This document shows positions 11,310-20,067 of a stretch of 64,000 nucleotides of DNA, in pieces. The translations under genes and the position numbers were made by a program. Within the stretch, counting starts at the first letter, position 1. Each line of letters opens with the position of its first letter. The stretch comes from Fonsecaea monophora (taxonomy: Eukaryota; Ascomycota; Eurotiomycetes; Chaetothyriales; Herpotrichiellaceae), in NCBI RefSeq assembly GCF_001642475.1, contig NW_019174057.1, positions 1 through 64,000 on the forward strand, in the 5' to 3' direction. A model generated the notes under the pieces. That model did no database searches. It was given only the letters and a program-made list of their open reading frames with translations, and had not been told where the DNA came from.

Positions 11310-11320
11310 TCGGTCAACGA
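11310..11320. promoter_or_regulatory. AflR-type site TCGN5CGA
   Basis: Reads TCG-GTCAA-CGA, a perfect dyad 204 bp before the SDR start and 375 bp before the NmrA start. Confidence 0.5.
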
Positions 11321-11523
11321 CCATGAAGCTCTACAAATGATCCCTGGGTGTTCGATCTCGGATGACCAAAAGGAAAGTGTGTTGCGACATCCTGTTAAGA
11401 ACGAACGAAGAGTAGCTAAAGCGTCGACATGATGCTATACGAAGAGATTGGGAAGTTTTGCCCTTCATTTGCCCTTACGCTACATACAGCTTAGAGTAGA
11501 GACGTCTACCTCATTCAGCCACC

Positions 11524-11601
11524 ATGACTTTTACGGTTCGAGAACCAGTCCCCATGTCCCGTCTGGATGGCAAGGTGGCCATCGTGACGGGCTCTGGACG
11601 A

Positions 11602-11632
<31 letters not shown>

Positions 11633-12404
11633 GGAAACGTGGCGCCAATGTCGTCGTCAACTACTCCCGAAGCTCCAAGCACGCCAACGATGTGGTCGGC
11701 GAGATCGCAGCCAACGGCTCCCAGGCAATCGCCATTCAAGCCGACATCTCCAGACCAGAAGAGATCGCGCAGCTGTTTGAAAAGGCCCTGGCGCACTTTG
11801 GCCACGTCGACATTGTCGTGTCCAACTCCGGGCGCGAGCACTTTGGCAGCATCGACCAAATCACGCCCGAGGCCTTCGACCAGGTCTTCGCCCTCAATAC
11901 GCGCGGGCAGTTCTTCGTCGCGCAGAACGCGTACAAATTCCTCCGAGAAGGTGGCCGTCTGATGATGATGTCGTCCATCTCGGCCCACGTCGGCATGAAG
12001 GAGCATGCCCTCTACGCCGGCAGTAAGGTGGCCGTCGAGGCCTTTGGGCGCTGCCTGACCAAGGAGTTTGGACACAAGAAGATCACTGTCAACGTCATTG
12101 CGCCCGGTGGCGTCGACACCGATATGGCCGCCGAGGCGGGCTGGAAGTATATCCCGGGGGCGAATCCGTCGTGGACGCCCGAGGACATTTCGAAGTGGGT
12201 AGCGGCACGAAACCCGCTGGAGAGGACGGGCAAGCCGCAGGACATTGCGCGAGTGGTTGCGTTTCTGGCCAGCGAGGATGGGGGTTGGATCAATGGTGAG
12301 TGTTTGACCCTTGCTTAAGACTATCCGCATAGTGTGCAAAGTAGAGAAGCTTACATCTCCGTCTAGGGCAAACAATCACCATCTCAGGGGGGGCATTAGC
12401 TTAG
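11524..12404 (+). CDS. Hydroxynaphthalene/versicolorin-reductase-like SDR
   Basis: Two exons, 11524-12295 and 12367-12404, give 269 residues. The second exon supplies the usual SDR C-terminus (WINGQTITISGG); without splicing the frame ends early. An ATG at 11554 is an alternative start. Motifs are the cofactor loop GSGRGIG, SNSG in place of the usual NAG, catalytic YAGSK, and APGGVDTDM. SNSG together with the NTRGQFFVA segment is characteristic of tri-/tetrahydroxynaphthalene reductases and versicolorin reductases, which use NADPH to reduce polyhydroxylated aromatics. Paired with the dehydratase-like gene just downstream, it suggests a reduction-dehydration step removing one phenolic hydroxyl, as in DHN-melanin and anthraquinone pathways. 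The exact substrate is unknown. Confidence 0.9.
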
Positions 12405-12689
12405 GTTATGGAAGAGCGATTATGCTCGCCAGTCTGGTCATGTATCTCGTATGAAGGACCCAACACCCACATCACATCCACATACAGAATAGATCTTCTC
12501 GTGACCGTGAATCGCAGCCGTTAAACAAATAGTGTACAATTTTACACTTGATCAATTCCTATTCCTCCTTTAGCCACTCGTCTGCACAGAACTGCGGCTG
12601 CACTAGCCTAGACAGATTGCCTTTACCAGTGAGACCTATGAACCCCCTTGCAGCGCAGTAGAGGTAAGAGGTAACGCCGATCTACCATC

Positions 12690-12700
12690 TCGATGCGCGG
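12690..12700 (+). promoter_or_regulatory. AflR-type site TCGN5CGG
   Basis: Reads TCG-ATGCG-CGG, 418 bp from the dehydratase-like start. Confidence 0.42.
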
Positions 12701-12833
12701 CGAGTGTTGCTTCCCGATAAGAAGCTACTCAGATCACCGAGATCTCGAACAATCAACGTGCACATCGCATACATCGCCGTGGAGGCCCTGATCCACTTTT
12801 TGTGACGACCTTCCTGCAGGGGAAGACCACCGA

Positions 12834-12844
12834 TCGTCTGCCGA
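12834..12844. promoter_or_regulatory. AflR-type site TCGN5CGA
   Basis: Reads TCG-TCTGC-CGA, 274 bp from the dehydratase-like start. Confidence 0.48.
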
Positions 12845-13117
12845 GGATTTCAACGCTTGTTACACACGTGTACCTACATACGGACACGCCAAACGGTGAC
12901 CGAAGCGAGGCTGGCCGTGAGGCAGTGGAGAACCACCCGACCCGCCACGTCGATCGCTATGACATTGAGTATTACAGTGCCGACTTGATAAAACACGGGT
13001 TGCGCCTCTCCTTGGGACTCAACAGTGCCGCATTTCACCTGGTTGGAAAGAATCCCATTTGGCTTGTTCTTGTGTTTCTAATTCGAACCTTCAAAATATC
13101 GACTGCCATCTGCGACA

Positions 13118-13920
13118 ATGGGCTCGATCGGATCCATGAGCCCGATAGGCAAAGAGAGAATCACTTTTGATGGTGAGTTTTCGACCTTCTTGAAGGGATT
13201 CTGGGGCCATGATTGGCTTTGTTGTGGCTGCAGATGACTGATCTGGGCGAGATAGAGTGGCTTGATTGCAGTGGCGTGCTGTACGAGTGGGCGGACTGCT
13301 ATGATAACAAGGTACTGAAATACTCACTTACTCCCCGTTCACGAAAGTTTCCTGTGTTGATTGTCAGGGGGTTGAAGACTAACGAGCAAGCAGAACTGGT
13401 ACGGGTTGATGGACATTATCGCCCCGACACTCACGGTATGACCATCACCTCTGTCACTCTCCATCCCTCTCTTCGTCCACTCTTGGAAAGGCATAAAAAA
13501 ACACACACACTAACACCACCCCCAATGAACCGGGGATTGTTTGGTGTCCAGATCGACTACGACAAAGTCAACAACGCGAAATTCACCGACCTCCCCGCCG
13601 AGAAGTACATCGCGATGATGAGCGACCCGCTGTTCCTGGGCGACGAGCTCGTCGCGTCGCAGCACCTGATCGGCGCGACCAAGTGGGAAAAGGTGTCGGA
13701 CGTGGAGATGGTGTCGCACCACCAGTCGCGCGCGGCGCACCAGCGGTTCGAGGACGTGCGGCGCAGGGACGTCGCCGTCAAGGGCCACGGCCACGGTACC
13801 GTCACCACCTTCTACAAGAAGATCGACGGGCAGTGGAAGTGGGCGGGCATCAAGACAAAAGTCATTTGGAACGAGTTTGATTTCGAACACGTCTTTCGCG
13901 GTGCGGCAGGGAAGGAGTAG
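13118..13920 (+). CDS. Scytalone-dehydratase-like protein
   Basis: Four exons, 13118-13172, 13256-13311, 13394-13435 and 13552-13920, give 173 residues, the usual length of scytalone dehydratase. Splice sites were chosen because they restore a gap-free alignment to my memory of the rice-blast enzyme, with a constant +4 offset (YEWADCYDNK, IAPTL, IDY, QHLIG, HQRF). Catalytic Tyr34, Asp35, Tyr54, His89 and His114 are kept. The positions matching Ser129 and Asn131 are Gly133 and Val135, so the pocket is altered and the substrate is probably not scytalone. Such SD-like proteins also occur in anthraquinone-type clusters as dehydratases. It lies next to the reductase gene on the same strand, which supports a paired reduction-dehydration step. 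Confidence 0.87.
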
Positions 13921-15045
13921 TTCTCGTACCATATCATACCAGACCAGTAAAAATGGGAAATGCGGGATGCAAGTGGTTCGCATACGGGTCATATTATCAC
14001 CTGTGTCGTGGTCACCTCGTACAAGTCCAAAGGGTGCGCTGATGGTGGTGGTGATGGGACGACGATGGCATTGCTAGGCAAAAAGGGAGTTGGGCGTGGC
14101 GGGGAAATAAAAGGGGAACTGCTTGGCGCCCCACTCTCCCATTCACCCCCCCTGGTTGAGCTCAGCCTCGTCCAGCCCACCATCACTACATACTGATTGT
14201 CAGGCTCAATCCCAAGACTTCTCTTCCAATACTTGGTTGCTCTAGTCTCTAATGTGGACATGTTTGGAGTAGAGATTAGGTATCGCTGCTTAGAACACAT
14301 CGCCTTTTTCTTTCAGTGTCGATTTTCAGCCAAAGCCACCGGTTGGCGAAGCAGCGTGTCTCGATACAAGTCAGACCAACTGACGATTCTTGACCGGGGG
14401 AGGATCCACATCGAAGGCGGCTTGGATTGATGACGATGACACAAGGTATCCAGGCACCCAGGACTTACCGGTCAGTATGCAGACTGCCGCACATGTTCAC
14501 CGGTCGCCAGATATCTGTCACTCCCTCCCCCCTCAGGTGCCAAGCTGCGTATCACCATGACCGATGGGCACGCTGGCATTCCATCTCCCACAAAAGGGAA
14601 TCTCGATCTTGTCGATCTCCAACAGGGGAAATTCTTCCAAAAGTCACTAGGTACGGGCAAATGACGTTGGCGAGCAACGTGGGACGAACGACCCAGCTGG
14701 ACCTCCACACCGAGTGCCTTGTACGCCCTCGGTGACCGACGTCTCCACACCACCACCCAACACCACACAGGGAAAGGCAACCTAGCTCGAATGCCTATCC
14801 ATGTACTACGAATGACAATGGACTGTTCCGTTCCTGAGCTGGACGATTTGGATGAACTGGTCCAGCTCCAACCTTCCAAGCTTCTTTAAAAGGTGAGAGG
14901 AGGCGCGTAAACACAGACTGTCATCTGGCGCGACCTTTTTCATTCTTGTTGTTTCGGCCGTCTGGCTCAAGTTTGTCTTTCTCCGACGCCTGTTCTCTTT
15001 GCAGTTCTCGTGGTGTCGAGACCCTTGTTTGTCACTCGCGCAGAA
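13921..15045. other. Intergenic region with one AflR-type site
   Basis: A 1.1-kb space between the dehydratase-like gene and the oxidase. The AflR-type site is at 14729-14739. Open frames on both strands are short, overlapping and unrecognised. Confidence 0.4.
14729..14739. promoter_or_regulatory. AflR-type site TCGN5CGA
   Basis: Reads TCG-GTGAC-CGA, 307 bp from the BBE-type oxidase start. Confidence 0.48.
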
Positions 15046-16830
15046 ATGTTCTGGAAATCCCTCTCCACATGCGTGCTGCTCGCAAGCACCGCCCTAGCAG
15101 CTCCAGGCTATAATTTCAGGGCACTGCAGCAGTGTGTCAGCGGTGCTCTGGCCGCAGGGGGAAATGTCGCGGAGCGTGTGCAATCGCCCGCAAACGCGAC
15201 CTGGGACGATGCCTATGTCGGTGCCATCATGTGCGTATCTCAAAGGTCCCTCGTACAGGAAACCACTGACTTACAGTCTTCTAAAGCAAGCCCGAGACTC
15301 CCGCCATGATTGCCTTCGCTGAGAGTTTCACAGAGGTGGGCGCCTTGATGGGCTGCGCCAACAGCACTGGGTACCAGGCCGTTCCTCGGTCAGGACGACA
15401 CCAGTAAGCACCGTCAAACGCTTACTGCCCACTCTTTCTGACAGGTCGATGCAGTTTCGAAGGCTGGTCGGCACTCAATGGCTCTCTGGTCATCGATGTC
15501 TCGTCTCTCAGCTATGTCAATGTCTCCAGTGACCTCAGCAACGCGACCATCGGGGCTGGCACAAACCTTGGACAGATATACACAGAGTTGAGCGTGGTGA
15601 ACAAGACGTTTCTCGGGGGCATCTGTCCCACAGTGGCTCTCGGGGGATATCTCGGTGTGGGAGGGTACAGCCTTCAGCATCGAGCCCTGGGGATTGCGGT
15701 CGACCAGGTACTCTCCTTCAAGGCCATCTTGGCCAGCGGCGAGCTTGTCACCGTCTCCCCCACCTCCCATCCAGATCTGTGGTTCGCTGCCCGTGGTGGT
15801 GGTCAGTATGCCTTCATCGTCGAGGCCACCGTAAAGATCCTCACCTTGCCGCGGTCCGCCATGGTCGTGGGTTTCTATAACAACTCCGATACCCGTTATG
15901 AGGTGGCTAGGAAATGGCTTGACTGGGCTCCGACTGCGCCAAAGGAACTCACCACCCAGCTGAACGTCTATAACAACCGCACCCACCTGATCGGCTGGTA
16001 CCTGGGCGGTTCTACCCAACAACTCCGAACGGCTCTGAACACGTCGGGTCTTTTGGATGTCGCCGACGGTGTCGTGTCCATCGACGGGAATTGCAGCACG
16101 GCAAACTCACGAATGTACTGGCAGGACACTTCGACCAGGTGCACCGACGATACATCAGCATACCAAGCATTTCTCAAGGTCTACAACACCGAGTCGATCA
16201 ACCTCGCCCCGATCCAGCCGGCTTTACGCCTAGACAATACGCCAGCCATACCATCGGAGCCCGTTGCTGTGCCTTGGCCCCGCTTTGGTGTTATCAGCAA
16301 GACATACTTCACCCAGAAGAGCAGGCCTATCACAAACGACACTCTGAGGGAGCTCATCGACCGATCCGCGGTGCTGAGTGACGAGGCTGGTTTCTGGGGC
16401 GAATGGACCAGCTTCGGCGTCGCGGACCCGACCACATCTTCATCTTTCCCCTGGTTGAAAGAGGCACAGGCTCTACTGCGGATCGAGATGAACTCGCCAC
16501 AGAATGTCTCCGCGTACAACCAGAACCGGGCATGGCTGCTGGACTTTGAAAAATTCCTGCGCCCCAAAGTAGGGTATGTATCTTTGTTTTCCAGCCGGCA
16601 AACTGCGGTGTATCGTTTCAAAGGGACTCGACTGACTTTCTTGACTCTCGTGCAGAAACGCTAGCTATTCTGGATATGTCGATGTCGACATCAGCATCAA
16701 CCCGCTGACAGCATTCTACGGCAACAACACCTGCCGATTGATCAGCATCAAGCAGAGATATGATCCCAGCAACTTCTTCCGAAACCCATTCTCGATCCCA
16801 ACAAAGGTACCCAAGGGCATATCGTGCTGA
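15046..16830 (+). CDS. Secreted BBE-type FAD-linked oxidase
   Basis: Four exons, 15046-15230, 15287-15403, 15455-16573 and 16656-16830, give 531 residues. Residues 1-18 form a signal peptide (MFWKSLSTCVLLASTALA). The FAD-binding PCMH-type fold shows SGRHHFEG (flavin-linking His, residue 100) and GGICPTVALGG (Cys158), the two residues that anchor FAD bicovalently in berberine-bridge-like oxidases. The C-terminus carries the BBE motif (YGNNTCRLISIKQRYDPSNFF). Many N-glycosylation sequons fit a secreted or vesicular enzyme. Related oxidases in perylenequinone- and quinone-type clusters perform late oxidations or couplings. The exon 1-2 junction uses an AAAG acceptor chosen to avoid a stop and is the least certain one. 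Confidence 0.85.
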
Positions 16831-17568
16831 GCTGGGAAGCCGCCACAGTCAAGGTTTGCTGGATGTGATAGTGACTTGGTACTGTAAGATAGCCAATTTG
16901 AAATCTTGAGGAGCAGGCCAAAGCGGTCGAGGGTAGACAAGTCAGAATGCAAACTCTGGTTAGATGACAGAAATGCGCACTCAGAATGGCCTTCATGAAT
17001 CGCCTTGACTTGTGAGACTTTTGCCCTGATCACAAAGCGGAAGCGAGTAGACTCCTGACTTTTTAGACCTAGGGAGCTGCTGTTCGTCTACTGTGGAGGC
17101 CATTCGGAGACGGTATCACCGGCTGGGTAGCATGGTCAAAAAAAAAAAAGGATCGGGCAATCACCGTGCGGTATGCAAAAAAAAAAAAAAAAAAAAAGGC
17201 AGTCAGATCGAGGTGAAGCAGTTCCATGTAGCAGGCCAGCTCCTCACAGCGAGGCTCTCTGATGTCGGCAAAACGTCAATCTCAACAGCGGACCAGTGGC
17301 GGCTCGAACCAATGGCAATACCAAATGTACCACAAGGCTTCGGTCACCGTCTAGTGTTTCGGTCAAAAGCTGCCCATGAGACGATGAAGCCAAGAGGCCG
17401 TCCATTCTGACAGATTGAAGATATCATAAATTTGCCAATGACATCAGCTTCATTCGGACATGAAACTTTGGGATATATCACCGTCAAAGTCTTAACTTGA
17501 AGTTATCTTTCAGCAAGTATTTTTCGAGACATGCACGAGGCCATTGTCTTGATTTGTTGATCTTCACC
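16831..17568. other. Intergenic region with two poly-A tracts
   Basis: A 738-bp space. It includes A runs of 12 nt (17138-17149) and 21 nt (17177-17197). No perfect AflR-type site was found; TCGGTCACCGT near 17340 misses by one base. Confidence 0.4.
17177..17197 (+). repeat. Poly-A tract (21 nt)
   Basis: An uninterrupted run of 21 A, 27 bp downstream of a 12-A run, in the promoter region of the monooxygenase gene. Confidence 0.9.
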
Positions 17569-19030
17569 ATGTCCAACTTCTGGCCCAAGAAACCTTTCTC
17601 CATCGCCATTGTTGGCGGAGGTCTCGCCGGCCTCAGCCTGGCTCGGGGCCTCCTCCGCCGTGGCATCAGCTGTCAAGTCTTTGAGGCTGCACCCGCCTTC
17701 GCTGATATCGGAGCGGGTCTCAGCTTTGCTCTCAATTCCCTGGAGGCACTAAAAGCCGTCGACCCTGACTCTTACGAATGCTTTCTCAAGCGGTGCAGCG
17801 AAATGTCAGAGAAGAAGGACGTGTACATGACGTATCGAGATGGGAACGCAGAAGACAACCACGCGCTCACGACGCTGTACTGCAAAGGTTCTGGGCAGCA
17901 GGCCGTGCACCGTACCCTGCTGGTCAAGGTCTGGACCAGCTTCACACACAAACAAGAATGACAAATATTCTGACAATTTTTAGGACATGGTGTCCCTGAT
18001 GCCCAATGGTACGTGGCACATGGACAAGAGACTGACCACCATTGAGGAGAATCTCTCCGGCGGTGTCACCTTGAGCTTCGAGGACGGCACACTGTTTGAC
18101 GCCGATGCCGTGGTCGGTGCGGACGGAATTAAATCCAAGACTCGTCAAATCCTCTTGGGTCCAGACAATCCCGATGCTAAGCCGAAGTATTCAGGAGAGT
18201 TCGGTTACCGCAGCCTCGTGCCCATGGAAAAGGCTGTAGAAGTTCTGGGCGAGGACTTTGCAAGGAACGGCAATGTCAATATCTCTGATGGTGCCCTCAC
18301 AACTACATACCCCGTCGAAAAGGGGACCATGCTCAATGTTGTAGCAGCACGGAACCAGCCAACCTGGGACGATCCCAACTGGGTCATTCCAGCAAACAAG
18401 GAGACGGTCGAGGAAGAGTTCAAGGGAACGGGACCACAGATGCAGAAAGTGGTGTCGCTATTGGAGAATCCGCAGAAATGGTCCCTTTGGCATCACCCAG
18501 AGGCCGCGACCTTCTATCGTGGTCGATTTTGTATTATTGGCGATGCTGCACACGCGGCCACTCCTCACCAAGGCGCAGGTGCCGGGCAAGCATTCGAAGA
18601 TGCTTTAGTTCTCGCTCGGCTGTTGGCGGATGACAACATCAAAACAGCTGATGACATTGAGACGGCATTTGCTGCATTCGACGCCATCCGCCGCCCACGG
18701 ACTTTAAAGATTGTCGATACCAGCAGGGAAAACGGCATGATCTGCATGAAGAAGGGTGAGAAAACCGGCACCGACCTCGAGAAGATCAAGAACAATTTAG
18801 ACCACAGATTTGATTGGATCTGGTACGACGACCTCGAGAGGCAGGTCAACGAAGCCAAAGAAAAAGTGAAGGAACTGAAAGGGGCGCAATTCGAGGTAGA
18901 CAAAAGATCTCCCTCACAGCGCGAGGCTCTGGACGAGTCGTCTCTCGAAGCCTCCTACCGTCCCGCAATTCTCAGAAATGAGAGCCTTTCGCTGCTTGGA
19001 CCTCCGGCAGCATCAGCGGTAAAGGTGTGA
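17569..19030 (+). CDS. FAD-dependent monooxygenase (salicylate-hydroxylase-like)
   Basis: Two exons, 17569-17928 and 17984-19030, give 468 residues; the 55-nt intron has a GTCTGG donor and TTTTAG acceptor. Motifs of class A flavoprotein monooxygenases are complete: GxGxxG (IVGGGLAGLSLARGLLRRG) near residue 16, the DG motif (DAVVGADGIKS), and GDAAHAATPHQGAGAGQAFED for FAD ribityl binding. Such enzymes hydroxylate electron-rich aromatic rings using NAD(P)H and O2, sometimes with decarboxylation. It lies directly upstream of the PKS on the same strand, so hydroxylation of the PKS product or of a quinone intermediate is likely. The C-terminal 40 residues are polar and variable. Confidence 0.9.
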
Positions 19031-19382
19031 TCTGGAAAGGTTACACGTAGCCGAGGATTTGTTCTCGATCAGCCTTGCGGGATTGAGGTCATGCAGGAAC
19101 CATTAGCCGTGCTATAGCCACAACCAAAAGCTCTAGGTAGACAATTCGAGATGTCGGACTGGTAACAGATCTTCTCTTCCCCCGACAATGGTCTCATCTC
19201 TCCTGCCAAAGATAGGCATCAATCTCGATAAAGGAGCGAAGTCCAGCAAAGGTTAGACCCGCTGATGCCACCCGCTCCAGAACATGGATGGCCTGGACAT
19301 GGGATCCGTCACTTTGCTCTAGTCTCGAGTTCAACACTTAGAAGCGAAGATATGCCATCAAATCTCGATCCCCAGAGAGCCA

Positions 19383-19393
19383 TCGGAAATCGA
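19383..19393. promoter_or_regulatory. AflR-type site TCGN5CGA (distal PKS)
   Basis: Reads TCG-GAAAT-CGA, 675 bp before the PKS start. Confidence 0.48.
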
Positions 19394-19885
19394 GAATAGC
19401 AAAAGAGATCGCAGATGTGCGTTTCCAAGCATTTGGGATGGATTTGTTCGCCCACACGAATCAAAAAGCCATGTGTGAGCAGTCACAATGCTGAGAATTG
19501 ACCGGCGAGCGAAGTTCGGTGGATATTGGGAGTTGTTCGAAATGACAATGATCCACAGGGGGCGAGAGCCCATGAACCACACAGTAATCTGCGACCCTAG
19601 TGGCGGTATTCGGTGTCGTCATATTCTAGATTCGCCGGACAGTAAATACACCGGACGCTTTTCACCTCTACTTCGGTTTTCTTTGGATGGTTCGCCTGAC
19701 GTGCTGCATGTGCCATACGCGAGAGATTGTAGAGAAGGTATGCATCTGAGCAATGCTTGAAGACCTCACGAAGTTCATCGATAAGGTAAGTGTCTGCGAA
19801 AAGACCAACGGCATGAGACGTCATCGTAGATTGCCCGCTTTTACATTTCCCTGCGCCCGTTGCTGTCGTATGTCTCCAGTGTTAT

Positions 19886-19896
19886 CGGTGGCCGAT
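19886..19896. promoter_or_regulatory. AflR-type site TCGN5CGA (proximal PKS)
   Basis: Reads TCG-GTGGC-CGA, 171 bp before the PKS start, a typical distance for a pathway-regulator site. Confidence 0.55.
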
Positions 19897-20067
19897 AAAT
19901 CGTAGACTCAGTTGGTTTCGAGGGTTGTTGTGTGAGGCTCCATCAGTAGAAAAACAGGCTGAGGACGCTCTCTACTCCCATACCTGATTGTATTCAGCCT
20001 TCAGATCTGGATTCACTGTCCCCCACAAATGTGTCTGCCATTCTCGCGTGCAGACCTTCCGACCACT

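Larger units (their letters stand above)
10936..11523. promoter_or_regulatory. Divergent promoter, NmrA gene / SDR gene
   Basis: A 588-bp space between two divergently transcribed enzymes. It holds two TCGN5CGR sites, at 11215-11225 and 11310-11320, roughly in the middle, so one regulator could drive both genes. Confidence 0.6.
12405..13117. promoter_or_regulatory. Upstream region of dehydratase-like gene
   Basis: A 713-bp space between two plus-strand genes. It carries two AflR-type sites (12690-12700 and 12834-12844). No credible gene is seen; one 122-codon open frame lacks similarity to anything I recognise. Confidence 0.5.
19031..20067. promoter_or_regulatory. PKS upstream region
   Basis: A 1037-bp region between the monooxygenase and the PKS. 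It contains two perfect TCGN5CGA dyads (19383-19393 and 19886-19896), the second 171 bp before the chosen PKS start. No additional gene is supported. Confidence 0.55.

Noticed and set aside
13213..13551. Unspliced continuation through the dehydratase introns
   Set aside because: The read-through peptide breaks the conserved core; splicing at 13312-13393 and 13436-13551 restores a gap-free family alignment.
17330..17350. TCGGTCACCGT as an AflR-type site before the monooxygenase
   Set aside because: The last base is T rather than A or G, so it fails the TCGN5CGR pattern.
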